From NCBI GenBank assembly GCA_029256085.1, contig JAQSYP010000001.1, positions 124,001 through 188,000 on the forward strand: DNA of 64,000 nucleotides. The letters run 5' to 3'. The notes under the pieces were generated by a model that saw only the letters and a list, made by a program, of their open reading frames with translations, searched no databases and was not told the origin of the DNA. The stretch is from Caryophanales bacterium. GTDB taxonomy: Bacteria; Bacillota; Bacilli; CAJFEE01. Shown here piece by piece: positions 46,611-54,846 of the stretch; position 1 is the stretch's first letter, and each line of letters begins with the position of its first letter. A program made the position numbers and the translations under genes.

Positions 46611-46769
46611 TTCGTGAACTTCTTAAATAGCATAGGTAACGCGCTACTTAAAGGGTTAGGACCTCTCTGGACTAACTTTCCCCCGTGGTAGAATTGGTTA
46701 CCATATTGTGCAAGAGTTCGTTTCTTTTACCTTCAAATTTTATTTCTATTTAAAGGGGGAAACCGCAAT
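46611..46769 (+). promoter_or_regulatory. structured speD leader, candidate RNA switch
   Basis: About 158 nt of 5' leader. Closing stem GAACTTCTT (46616-46624) with AAGAGTTC (46712-46719, one bulge); inner stem GGTAAC (46635-46640) with GTTACC (46697-46702); hairpin GTTAG (46655-46659) with CTAAC (46672-46676), extendable by G-U pairs. TTTCCCCC (46677-46684) can pair perfectly with GGGGGAAA (46755-46762), which contains the speD ribosome site. Long-range control of translation is inferred; I do not recognise a named family. Confidence 0.6.
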
Positions 46770-47153
46770 ATGGATACTATGGGACGTCATGTAATTTCTG
46801 AACTATGGGGCTGTGACTTTGACAAATTGAACGATATGAAATATATCGAAGAAACATTTGTTAACGCTGCATTAAGAGCAGGTGCTGAAGTACGTGAAGT
46901 AGCTTTTCACAAATTTGCACCACAGGGTGTAAGTGGTGTTGTTATCATTTCAGAATCTCACTTAACTATTCATAGCTTCCCAGAACACGGATACGCAAGT
47001 ATTGATGTATACACATGTGGAGACATTATTGATCCTAACGTTGCTGCTGACTTCATCGCTGAAGCTCTATCTGCAACTACAAGAGAAAATATTGAATTAC
47101 CACGTGGTATGGGTCCTGTTCAGGTAAAACGTACTGAATCTAAAGCGCTTTAA
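46770..47153 (+). CDS. speD: S-adenosylmethionine decarboxylase proenzyme
   Basis: Provides decarboxylated SAM for spermidine. Pyruvoyl enzyme that self-cleaves between E62 and S63 ([17 protein letters not shown]); H68 and C83 (VYTCG), the other catalytic residues, are present. 127 residues, the short bacterial class 1B form. The ribosome site AAAGGGGG is part of the leader pairing described just upstream. Single-gene unit ended by a strong terminator. Confidence 0.96.
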   Translation: MDTMGRHVISELWGCDFDKLNDMKYIEETFVNAALRAGAEVREVAFHKFAPQGVSGVVIISESHLTIHSFPEHGYASIDVYTCGDIIDPNVAADFIAEALSATTRENIELPRGMGPVQVKRTESKAL

Positions 47154-47164
47154 AAAAGATAAGT

Positions 47165-47197
47165 AAGAGGTGTAATTAATTACACCTCTTTTTATTT
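47165..47197 (+). terminator. terminator after speD
   Basis: AAGAGGTGTAAT and ATTACACCTCTT form a perfect 12-bp stem, followed by T. Confidence 0.9.
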
Positions 47198-47226
47198 TGT
47201 CTAAAAAAATTCTCGTTAATCGTATC

Positions 47227-47365
47227 GGATTAAAAAACTTTAATTTCGGATTAAAAAATTTATATTTCGGATTAAAAAATTATATTTTGGATTAAAAACC
47301 TTATATTTTGGATTAAAAACCTTATATTTCGGATTAAAAAATTTTTTATTGGATTAAAAAGTTAT
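47227..47365. repeat. seven-unit 20-21-bp-period array upstream of nrdR
   Basis: GGATTAAAAA starts at 47227, 47248, 47269, 47289, 47310, 47331 and 47351: steps of 21, 21, 20, 21, 21 and 20. Units read roughly TATATTTCGGATTAAAAAAT. A-tracts fall on one face of the helix, so the segment should be bent. It lies between the speD terminator and the nrdR promoter. Confidence 0.9.
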
Positions 47366-47383
47366 TTATCCTTCACTCTCAGA

Positions 47384-47402
47384 GGACTTGGCAAAGACAA
47401 GT
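47384..47402 (+). repeat. GGACTTGGCAAAGACAAGT motif
   Basis: Same motif as at 3971, 27784 and 39582, here with an imperfect stem (ACTTG/CAAGT) and followed by ATATTTTGAA. Confidence 0.5.
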
Positions 47403-47431
47403 ATATTTTGAACGTGAAAAATTAATTTGTC

Positions 47432-47460
47432 TTGTACAATTTTTTCATTTTTTATATGAT
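47432..47460 (+). promoter_or_regulatory. SigA promoter of nrdR
   Basis: TTGTAC (47432-47437), 17 bp, TATGAT (47455-47460). Confidence 0.6.
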
Positions 47461-47503
47461 TAAATTGGATTAATGTAATTAAAGTAAATTGGAGATGGTT
47501 TTC

Positions 47504-47962
47504 ATGCGCTGCCCATCATGTAATTTTAATGGAACACGTGTATTGGATTCTCGCCCTGTCGATGATGGAAAATCCATTAGAAGAAGACGTGAGTGTGAAG
47601 AATGCCAATTTCGTTTTACTACTTTTGAGAAAGTAGAAGAATCGCCATTAATAGTTGTTAAAAAAGAAGGTATACGGGAAGAATTTAGTAAAGAGAAGAT
47701 CCTTAGAGGTCTCATTAGAGCCTGTGAAAAAAGACCAGTATCATTGAAACAACTTGAAGAAGTTGCGCATGATATCGAAAAAGAATTAAGAAATATTGGT
47801 ATTCCAGAAGTCGCTACAGAAAATATTGGTGAAATGGTAATGGAGCGACTAGCAAAAATAGATGAAGTAGCATATGTGAGATTTGCATCAGTTTATAGAC
47901 AGTTCAAAGATCTGAACGTTTTTATTGATGAATTGAGAGATTTAATAAACAAAGGTAAATAA
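47504..47962 (+). CDS. nrdR: ribonucleotide reductase repressor NrdR
   Basis: ATP/dATP-sensing repressor of ribonucleotide reductase genes. Zinc ribbon with CPSC (3-6) and CEEC (31-34), RRRREC block, then an ATP-cone (about 48-138). 152 residues from ATG 47504, which follows GGAGATGG; the upstream in-frame TTG (47489) is in the ribosome site. Stands before dnaB-dnaI, as in B. subtilis. Confidence 0.95.
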   Translation: MRCPSCNFNGTRVLDSRPVDDGKSIRRRRECEECQFRFTTFEKVEESPLIVVKKEGIREEFSKEKILRGLIRACEKRPVSLKQLEEVAHDIEKELRNIGIPEVATENIGEMVMERLAKIDEVAYVRFASVYRQFKDLNVFIDELRDLINKGK

Positions 47963-47978
47963 CTAGCGAGTAACAAAA

Positions 47979-48008
47979 AAATCAAGGGATAGTTCCCTTG
48001 ATTTTATT
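47979..48008 (+). terminator. hairpin between nrdR and dnaB
   Basis: AAATCAAGGGA pairs with TCCCTTGATTT and is followed by TATT; probably reduces read-through into dnaB. Confidence 0.7.
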
Positions 48009-48027
48009 ATTCATGGAAGTGATGATA

Positions 48028-49416
48028 ATGCTTAATCAATGGAAAGAATTATTAGCGATAGATAGATACTCTGTTACAAGTAGCTCTATTTTACATGATT
48101 TAGATTGGAAGATTATAACGATGCTATATCAACCAATAGTAGGTTATAGAGCATATAGTCTTTACATGACATTATGGGGAGAACATGCATTCAATAAGTC
48201 TATCAACATTGAACATACTCACCATAATTTAATCGTAGGATTGCAATGTACAATTGCAGAATTGATAGATGAGAGAAAGAAACTAGAAGCAATTGGTCTA
48301 TTAAAAACATACTTAGAAATAAAAGATGACACTAAACATTTTTCATATGAATTAATTCCGCCATTAACACCAGAAGAATTTTTTAATGATGGGGTACTTA
48401 ATGTTATTTTATTTGAACGATTAGGAAGAACTATATATCTTGAGCGCAAAGAAATGTTTAAGGGAAATAGTTCTAAAATATCTGAAGCTACAGAAATTAC
48501 GGTTCCATTTAACCATGTTTATAAACCTGCTAATTCATCTTTTTCGCAATTGATGGAGATTGATAAAGATAGTCATGATTTGATCAAGAGAAGCAAGCCA
48601 GAAACATTAATAATAGAAAATAACTTCTTTGATTTTGATTTATTTATTCAAGGTTTATCTGACTATTTAATACCAAAGAGTCAAATTACCTTTGAAGTCA
48701 AAGAAACGATTATAAAACTAGCGTATTTATACAGCATTGATCCCTTAGACATGCAAAAAGTATTACTTAGCTCGATTGATGATAATTCGTCAATTAATAT
48801 TGAACTCCTTAGAAAGAATGCTAGGAGTTACTACCAACTGCAAACTGGTAGTATAGTACCTACTATAAATAGTAAAGAGAATAAGACAGATACCAACATA
48901 GAAAATAAATCAAAAGATGATAGGTTAATCTACGAATTGGAAAGAATATCTCCTTTAGAGTTCCTAACATCGGTATCAAATGGGTCAAAACCCCCACAAA
49001 GTGAGATTCAAATAGTCGAGCGACTGTTAGAAAATCAAAAACTATCAAGTGGAGTTATAAACGTTTTATTGTATTATGTACTTCTAAAAACTGATATGAA
49101 ACTAACTAAAAGCTATGTTGAAAAAATTGCGGCCCATTGGATTAGAAAAGGCATAAAAAATGCAAAAGATGCAATGGAATTAGCTAAAAATGAACATAGA
49201 CAATATCAGGAATGGGCTACCAAAAAGACAACCCCATATAGAAAAAAACCGATTAGGAAAGAAATAATACCTGATTGGATGAAGAGTGAAGATACAACTT
49301 CATCTAATCAAGATGCAGAAAAAATACTTCAAAAAGACTTCCAAGACGAGAAGAAGAAACTAGAGCAAAGATTAAATAATTACCTTCTTGGAAAATCTGA
49401 AACGAAGGGTGAATAA
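48028..49416 (+). CDS. dnaB: helicase-loading protein DnaB
   Basis: Firmicute replication initiation and membrane-attachment protein that, with DnaD and DnaI, loads the DnaC helicase. The N-terminal winged-helix part contains ILHDLDWKIITMLYQPIVGYRAYSLYMTLW (region about 22-51), and the second DnaB/DnaD-type domain (SGVINVLLYYVLLKTDMKL, about 345-363) comes before a basic tail. I choose ATG 48028 (MLNQWKELLAIDRY), after GGAAGTGAT; upstream ATGs fall in or next to the preceding hairpin. About 462 residues. dnaI follows after 2 nt. Confidence 0.92.
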   Translation: MLNQWKELLAIDRYSVTSSSILHDLDWKIITMLYQPIVGYRAYSLYMTLWGEHAFNKSINIEHTHHNLIVGLQCTIAELIDERKKLEAIGLLKTYLEIKDDTKHFSYELIPPLTPEEFFNDGVLNVILFERLGRTIYLERKEMFKGNSSKISEATEITVPFNHVYKPANSSFSQLMEIDKDSHDLIKRSKPETLIIENNFFDFDLFIQGLSDYLIPKSQITFEVKETIIKLAYLYSIDPLDMQKVLLSSIDDNSSINIELLRKNARSYYQLQTGSIVPTINSKENKTDTNIENKSKDDRLIYELERISPLEFLTSVSNGSKPPQSEIQIVERLLENQKLSSGVINVLLYYVLLKTDMKLTKSYVEKIAAHWIRKGIKNAKDAMELAKNEHRQYQEWATKKTTPYRKKPIRKEIIPDWMKSEDTTSSNQDAEKILQKDFQDEKKKLEQRLNNYLLGKSETKGE

Positions 49417-49418
49417 TT

Positions 49419-50354
49419 GTGGAACATATAAGTGAAACACTAAAACAATTAATAAATACTGATTCTTTTAAAAAAAGATATAACCAAATTAAGTCTGATG
49501 TATTGAACGATAAAGATATTCAAAATTTTATCCAATCAAATTCAGACATAATTGATGATGGTTTAATTGAAAGAAGCCTCGGTACATTATATGAATATAC
49601 AACTCAATCACAAGCGTGTAATAATTGTGAGTCATTAGATAAATGTGAAAATGTAATACAAGGATATGTACCAGAGTTAGTAATGCAAGCTAAAAGTATT
49701 GAATTAATTTATTCACGCTGCTCTAAGAAAATTCTTGAAGATGAAAATAGAAAACTAAGATCACTAGTTAAGAGTATGCATATGCCTAAGGATGTTTTGG
49801 AGGCATCAATTTCTAACATCGATTATGGAATTGAAGGGCGTTCAGAGGCAGTTGGTTCAATGTTAGACACGTTACAAAAGTCTAGAGATAACAAATTAAC
49901 TAAAGGGTTATATTTGTACGGCCCGTTTGGAACAGGAAAAACATATATACTAGGTGCGATTGCAAATGAGTTAGCTTCTAGGGGGAAACAAACTTTAATA
50001 GTATACTTGCCAGAATTTCTTAGAGAGTTAAAGAGTTCTATTAATGATAATTCCCTTGAAGAAAAACTAGAAATGGCAAAAAAAGTAGATGTTTTAATGC
50101 TTGATGATATTGGTGCTGAGTCAGTATCAAGCTTTACAAGAGATGAGATAATTGGTGCTATTTTACAATATCGAATGTTACAGCAGTTACCAACCTTCTT
50201 CACTTCAAATTTCGATCTAAAACAACTAGAGCATCACCTAGCCGTCTCGCAACGTGGTGAAGAGGAATTTGCGAAAGCGAAAAGAATAATTGAGAGAATT
50301 AAGAGTACTTCAACACCTGTTATGGTTAAAGGAAAAAACTTTAGAGAAACGTAA
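49419..50354 (+). CDS. dnaI: helicase loader DnaI
   Basis: AAA+ ATPase that loads the replicative helicase. N-terminal zinc-binding domain with CNNCESLDKC and a later cysteine in YSRCSKK; C-terminal AAA+ domain with Walker A GPFGTGKT and Walker B VLMLDDIG, and arginines in KAKRIIERIKS. GTG start, 7 nt after AAGGGTG. 311 residues. B. subtilis has ytxB and ytxC between dnaI and thrS; here thrS control sequences follow directly. Confidence 0.95.
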   Translation: MEHISETLKQLINTDSFKKRYNQIKSDVLNDKDIQNFIQSNSDIIDDGLIERSLGTLYEYTTQSQACNNCESLDKCENVIQGYVPELVMQAKSIELIYSRCSKKILEDENRKLRSLVKSMHMPKDVLEASISNIDYGIEGRSEAVGSMLDTLQKSRDNKLTKGLYLYGPFGTGKTYILGAIANELASRGKQTLIVYLPEFLRELKSSINDNSLEEKLEMAKKVDVLMLDDIGAESVSSFTRDEIIGAILQYRMLQQLPTFFTSNFDLKQLEHHLAVSQRGEEEFAKAKRIIERIKSTSTPVMVKGKNFRET

Positions 50355-50367
50355 TATAAAATCTGTG

Positions 50368-50396
50368 TTGCATTTTGTAGGTATATCAAATATAAT
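50368..50396 (+). promoter_or_regulatory. SigA promoter of thrS
   Basis: TTGCAT (50368-50373), 17 bp, TATAAT (50391-50396). Confidence 0.75.
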
Positions 50397-50402
50397 AACG
50401 TA

Positions 50403-50647
50403 CATAATACAACTTAAAGCTTTGAAGAGAACATGAGTTTATTTTACGGCTTATAGAGAGGGAGGCCAAGGCTGAAAGCTTCCTAGCACGATAACAAACT
50501 TACCATCTCTGAGCATCGGCATTGTAACAATTGCTGACGGTTATGACCGTTAAATCTTCTGAGATCTATTAAGGCATTTTTCTGTTTTAATAGAATAAGG
50601 GTGGAACCACGACGCACACGTCCCTTTTTGGGATGTGTGCTTTTTTG
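50403..50647 (+). promoter_or_regulatory. threonine T-box leader of thrS
   Basis: Uncharged tRNA-Thr sensor. The T-box core AGGGTGGAACCACG (50596-50609) precedes a terminator stem GCACACGTCCC/GGGATGTGTGC with T6 (to 50647). Stem I begins after AGAGAGGGAGG; an ACC threonine codon in CTTACCATCTCT fits as specifier. Confidence 0.9.
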
Positions 50648-50689
50648 TAGTTAAACTGAAAAAGTGTTGAACTCAATTTATAAGTTTAG

Positions 50690-50737
50690 CAAAGGCCGCT
50701 TGACTCCAGCGAAAAGCAAGCAGCAGAAATCGGAAAT
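50690..50737 (-). repeat. remnant of the nested-palindrome repeat
   Basis: GCTTGACTCCAGCG (50699-50712) matches the inverted right arm CGCTGGAGTCGAGC of copies B-C, followed by AGCAAGCAGC; the rest is lost. Confidence 0.4.
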
Positions 50738-50808
50738 TTGTGTGCTTTTATTTATGTTTTTAATAATTTACAAATAAGTTAACAGAAATTATAAGGAGTG
50801 TTTTTCAA

Positions 50809-52722
50809 ATGGCAGAAATTATTAAAATTACATTTCCAGATGGGGCAGTTAAAGAATTTCCAAAGGGAATATCAACTGAAGAAATTGCAGGATCTATAAG
50901 CCCAGGTCTACGTAAAAAAGCAGTAGCTGGAAAGGTGAATGGTCAAATTTTAGACGTATATACACCAATTAATGAAGATGCTGACTTTGCTATTATTACT
51001 CAAGATAATGTGGAATCTTTAGAAATCCTTCGTCACTCATCAGCACATATTCTAGCTCAGGCTATAAAACGCTTATACCCTGAAGTTAAGCTAGGAATTG
51101 GTCCAGTTATTGAAAATGGATTTTATTATGATATAGATATGGAAACTTCTTTAACACCAGAAGACTTACCGTTAATTGAAAAAGAAATGCAAAAAATAAT
51201 TAACGAAAACATCGATATTCGTTGTGCAAATGTTAGTCGCGACGAGGCTTTGGACCGTTATAAAGCAATTGGTGATGATCTGAAAATAGAATTAATTAAT
51301 GATCTACCTGAAGATCAATCAATTACTATTTATGAGCAAGGAGAATTTTTCGATCTTTGTCGTGGAACACATCTAGCTTCTACAGGAAAGTTAAAAGCTT
51401 TCAAATTATTATCGATTGCTGGAGCATATTGGAGAGGTGACTCTAATAATAAGATGCTTCAACGTGTATACGGTACAGCTTTTTGGAAGAAGGAAGAGCT
51501 TGATGCACACTTACACATGCTTGAAGAAGCTAAAAAACGTGATCACCGTAAACTAGGTAAAGAGTTAGAGCTTTTTGCCATGATGGAAGAAGGACCAGGA
51601 TTCCCGTTCATGTTACCAAAGGGAATGATAATCCGTAATTTATTAGAAGGTTACTGGCGTGAAGTTCACAAAAAAGCTGGATATGACGAAATTAAAACTC
51701 CGATTATGTTAAACAGACAGCTTTGGGAAACTTCTGGACATTGGTTCAATTATAGAGAAAATATGTATACTTCAGAAATTGATGAAGAGCAATATGCAAT
51801 TAAGCCAATGAACTGCCCAGGTTCAGTGCTTGTTTATAGAAATACACTTCATTCATACCGTGATTTCCCATTACGTTATGGTGAGTTAGGTTTAGTTCAT
51901 CGTCACGAATTCTCTGGCGCGTTACACGGCTTAATGCGTGTTCGTTCATTTACTCAAGATGATGCACATATTTTCATGACAAAGGATCAAATTACTGAGG
52001 AAATAGTTAGTCTTATCGAGTTAATTGATAAGTTCTATAAATCATTTGGGTTTGAGTACTTCGTAGAACTATCTACTCGTCCAGAGAAATCTATGGGTAG
52101 CGATGAGGATTGGGAAGTTGCAACTGATGGATTACGTGAGGCATTAGAAGAAGCTGGATTAGCATTTAAAATAAACGAAGGTGACGGGGCATTCTATGGT
52201 CCGAAAATAGACTTCCATCTTCGTGATTGTATCGGTAGAACATGGCAGTGTGGAACTATTCAATTAGATTTCCAATTACCAGAGCGTTTTGATTTAACAT
52301 ATATTGGGCCAGATGGTGAAAAGCATAGACCAGTAATGTTACATCGAGTTGTATTCGGTTCAATTGAAAGATTTATGGGAATTTTAATTGAACATTTTGC
52401 AGGAGCATTCCCAACTTGGTTGGCTCCAGTTCAAGTTAAAGTAATACCTGTTTCTGCAGATGTACACTTAGATTATGCGAAAAAAGTTCTAAATCTTTTA
52501 GGGGAAAAAGGATTCAGAGCGGAGTTAGATGGCCGTGAAGAGAAGATTGGTTATAAGATCCGTGAGGCTCAAGTAGCAAAGATTCCGTTTATGATTGTAT
52601 TAGGAGATAAGGAAGTCGATAGCGATTCTGTAAATGTTCGCAGATATGGAGAGCAAAACTCAGAGGTTATGAGCATAGTGGAATTTGTCGAATTATTAGA
52701 AAAAGAATCAAAAAATTATTGA
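50809..52722 (+). CDS. thrS: threonyl-tRNA synthetase
   Basis: Class II synthetase. TGS domain (about 3-62), editing domain with HSSAHILAQAIK and the later CRGTHLASTG zinc-like site (about 80-235), catalytic core with MNCPGSVLVY and zinc-binding histidine/cysteine set, motif 2 HRHEFSGALHGLMRVR, motif 3 near GSIERFMGIL, and anticodon domain from about 535. 637 residues. AAGGAG precedes the ATG. T-box controlled. Confidence 0.97.
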   Translation: MAEIIKITFPDGAVKEFPKGISTEEIAGSISPGLRKKAVAGKVNGQILDVYTPINEDADFAIITQDNVESLEILRHSSAHILAQAIKRLYPEVKLGIGPVIENGFYYDIDMETSLTPEDLPLIEKEMQKIINENIDIRCANVSRDEALDRYKAIGDDLKIELINDLPEDQSITIYEQGEFFDLCRGTHLASTGKLKAFKLLSIAGAYWRGDSNNKMLQRVYGTAFWKKEELDAHLHMLEEAKKRDHRKLGKELELFAMMEEGPGFPFMLPKGMIIRNLLEGYWREVHKKAGYDEIKTPIMLNRQLWETSGHWFNYRENMYTSEIDEEQYAIKPMNCPGSVLVYRNTLHSYRDFPLRYGELGLVHRHEFSGALHGLMRVRSFTQDDAHIFMTKDQITEEIVSLIELIDKFYKSFGFEYFVELSTRPEKSMGSDEDWEVATDGLREALEEAGLAFKINEGDGAFYGPKIDFHLRDCIGRTWQCGTIQLDFQLPERFDLTYIGPDGEKHRPVMLHRVVFGSIERFMGILIEHFAGAFPTWLAPVQVKVIPVSADVHLDYAKKVLNLLGEKGFRAELDGREEKIGYKIREAQVAKIPFMIVLGDKEVDSDSVNVRRYGEQNSEVMSIVEFVELLEKESKNY

Positions 52723-52779
52723 TTTAATAAATAATCCTTGCTATAATAATTTTTGTTGCTGTTTTCCTAATAGCAGTTG

Positions 52780-52808
52780 TTGACATTTAACTATAGTAAT
52801 GGTAAAGT
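52780..52808 (+). promoter_or_regulatory. SigA promoter of infC-rpmI-rplT
   Basis: Perfect TTGACA (52780-52785), 17 bp, TAAAGT (52803-52808). Confidence 0.75.
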
Positions 52809-52814
52809 ATTACA

Positions 52815-52945
52815 ATATATGGATTATGTTTGATAAAGTAGAAGCCCACGCTTCTCACCTGTCTGATAATTGAGTTAGCAGGTAAACGAGACAATTAATT
52901 TTAATTACTCGAGGTGTGGGCATATAATGCTCACACCTTTTTAGT
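52815..52945 (+). promoter_or_regulatory. L20-type leader and attenuator of infC operon
   Basis: A structured leader ends in a terminator stem GGTGTGGGC/GCTCACACC with T5 (52914-52943). In B. subtilis L20 binds the equivalent leader and promotes termination; position before infC-rpmI-rplT and the competing pairings around GTAGAAGCC/GGTAATTCTAC support the same here. Confidence 0.8.
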
Positions 52946-53007
52946 ATGTAAAAGGTAATTCTACTTTTTCAAACTACTTATGTAATATTCCCATGGAGGT
53001 GCTTACT

Positions 53008-53523
53008 ATTAGTAAGGATTTACTAGTTAATGAGGCAATACGTGCCCGTGAGGTACGTCTTATCGGTGCGAATGGAGATCAATTAGGTATTAAGACTCGC
53101 CAGGAGGCGTTGGAACTAGCATCTAATGTTAACTTAGATTTAGTTATGGTTGCTCCAACTGCAAAACCACCTGTCTGCCGTATCATGGATTTCGGAAAAT
53201 TCCGTTTCGAGCAGCAAAAGAAAGAACGTGAAACGCGTAAAAATCAAAAAGTTATTAGCCTTAAAGAAGTTCGTTTAAGTCCAACGATTGATGAACATGA
53301 CTTTAATACTAAACTTAAGAATGCACGTAAATTCCTTGAAAAAGATGATAAAGTTAAAGCTTCTATCAGATTTAAAGGACGCGCAATTACGCATAAAGAA
53401 ATTGGTCAACGAGTTCTTGACCGTTTCGCAGAAGCATGCAAAGATATTGCAAATGTCGAAGTGGCTCCTAAAATGGAAGGCCGCAGCATGTTCCTGATTT
53501 TAACACCAAAAAATGACAAGTAA
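53008..53523 (+). CDS. infC: translation initiation factor IF-3
   Basis: Binds the 30S subunit and checks start codons. The conserved N-terminus [20 protein letters not shown] begins at an ATT codon (53008), 7 nt after GGAGGT (52995-53000). An in-frame ATG at 52993 overlaps that ribosome site and gives a non-conserved MEVLT lead, so I take ATT as start, as in B. subtilis and E. coli, where the rare codon allows self-regulation. 172 codons including the start; both IF3 domains are complete. Confidence 0.95.
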   Translation: MSKDLLVNEAIRAREVRLIGANGDQLGIKTRQEALELASNVNLDLVMVAPTAKPPVCRIMDFGKFRFEQQKKERETRKNQKVISLKEVRLSPTIDEHDFNTKLKNARKFLEKDDKVKASIRFKGRAITHKEIGQRVLDRFAEACKDIANVEVAPKMEGRSMFLILTPKNDK

Positions 53524-53543
53524 ATTGTGAGGAGGAATTTCAT

Positions 53544-53744
53544 ATGCCAAAAATGAAAACTCATCGTGGCTCTGCAAAGCGTTTTAAGAAAACTGGTTCT
53601 GGTCAATTAAAGCGTTCACATGCATACACTAGCCACTTATTTGCTAACAAGAGTCAAAAGCAAAAGCGTAAGCTTCGTAAAGGTACACTTGTAAGTAAAG
53701 GTGACTTTAAACGTATTCGTCATTTACTTGACAACCTGAGATAA
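53544..53744 (+). CDS. rpmI: 50S ribosomal protein L35
   Basis: Small basic protein (66 residues) with the family pattern [27 protein letters not shown] lies before the ATG. Second gene of the infC-rpmI-rplT operon. Confidence 0.98.
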   Translation: MPKMKTHRGSAKRFKKTGSGQLKRSHAYTSHLFANKSQKQKRKLRKGTLVSKGDFKRIRHLLDNLR

Positions 53745-53790
53745 GATACGATATTTAATCGCAAAAGAATTTTTCTAGGAGGTAAAGAAC

Positions 53791-54144
53791 ATGCCAAGAG
53801 TTAAAGGTGGTACTGTTACTCGTGCACGTCGTAAAAAAGTTATTAAGTTAGCTAAAGGTTACTACGGTTCAAAACACACTTTATATAAAGTTGCAAACCA
53901 ACAGGTTATGAAATCATTAATGTATGCTTTCCGTGACCGTCGCCAAAAGAAGCGTGATTTCCGTAAATTATGGATTACTCGTATCAACGCAGCTGCTCGC
54001 ATGAATGGTCTTTCTTATAGCCGTTTAATGCACGGTTTAAAGCTTGCTGGTATCGAAGTTAACCGTAAGATGTTATCTGAGATTGCTATCAACGACGAAA
54101 AGGGTTTCGCTCAATTAGCAGAAGCTGCTAAAAAGCACCTATAA
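53791..54144 (+). CDS. rplT: 50S ribosomal protein L20
   Basis: 117-residue 23S rRNA-binding protein needed early in 50S assembly and, in Bacilli, repressor of this operon through the leader at 52815. Family motifs [12 protein letters not shown] and [16 protein letters not shown] are complete. AGGAGGT precedes the ATG. Confidence 0.98.
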   Translation: MPRVKGGTVTRARRKKVIKLAKGYYGSKHTLYKVANQQVMKSLMYAFRDRRQKKRDFRKLWITRINAAARMNGLSYSRLMHGLKLAGIEVNRKMLSEIAINDEKGFAQLAEAAKKHL

Positions 54145-54156
54145 TAAGTAAAATAA

Positions 54157-54192
54157 CTAACCCCGATGTTAACTCATCGGGGTTTTATTTTT
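54157..54192 (+). terminator. terminator after rplT
   Basis: AACCCCGATG pairs with CATCGGGGTT, then a T-rich run. Confidence 0.88.
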
Positions 54193-54345
54193 TGCACAAT
54201 AGACTTTGAAATACTTAAAACAGCAGATTAAATCGAAAAATATTTTTTAGGAATTGCCTATATATTTATGGCAATTTTAGAAGATAGTGTTAGAATTAAT
54301 ATGCAATTGAAATAATAATATTAATTAATCAATAAGGTGGATACC

Positions 54346-54831
54346 ATGGATTTTACTAAGCTTTTATCAATACAATCAGAACTAGACCGTGTAATTATGG
54401 AAAAGCATGGCTTTCAAAAAAAAGAAAAAACTAAAGAGAAAGTTCTAGCCTTCTTAGTAGAACTCGGTGAGCTAGCTAATGAAACTAAATGTTTTAAATA
54501 TTGGAGTATAAAACCGCCAGCTGAAAGGGAAGTTATTTTAGATGAGTATGCTGATGGATTGCACTTTCTTTTGTCTATAAGTTTGGACTTAGGGATTAAA
54601 AATCTTGAGACAACACAGCACAAATGCGAAACAAATAAAACTGAACAGTTTTTAAAAGTTTATTGTAAGGCAAATGATTTCCAAAAGAGTCATGACTTTT
54701 TAAAGTTCATGCAATTATTTACGGCTTATTTGAATTTAGGTGGTTGTTTAGGCTTTTCAATTTCTGAAATTGAAGATGCGTATTATAATAAGAATAGAGT
54801 AAATCATCAAAGACAGGAAAACGGATATTAG
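54346..54831 (+). CDS. dimeric dUTPase (dUTPase_2 family)
   Basis: All-alpha MazG-like dUTP pyrophosphatase that keeps uracil out of DNA. The metal-binding motifs are ELGELANETKCFKYWS (about 36-51) and LDEYADGLHF (about 65-74). 161 residues from ATG 54346, 5-6 nt after AAGGTGG; the GTG at 54337 lies in the ribosome site. It is near the ysdB position of B. subtilis but is a different protein family. ysdC follows after 15 nt. Confidence 0.87.
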   Translation: MDFTKLLSIQSELDRVIMEKHGFQKKEKTKEKVLAFLVELGELANETKCFKYWSIKPPAEREVILDEYADGLHFLLSISLDLGIKNLETTQHKCETNKTEQFLKVYCKANDFQKSHDFLKFMQLFTAYLNLGGCLGFSISEIEDAYYNKNRVNHQRQENGY

Positions 54832-54846
54832 AAAGGGGATAAATTG

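Noticed and set aside
46681-46720. tRNA-like D-arm sequence GTGGTAGAATTGGTTACC before speD
   Set aside because: No acceptor stem, anticodon arm or TTCRANNC T-loop in the right places.
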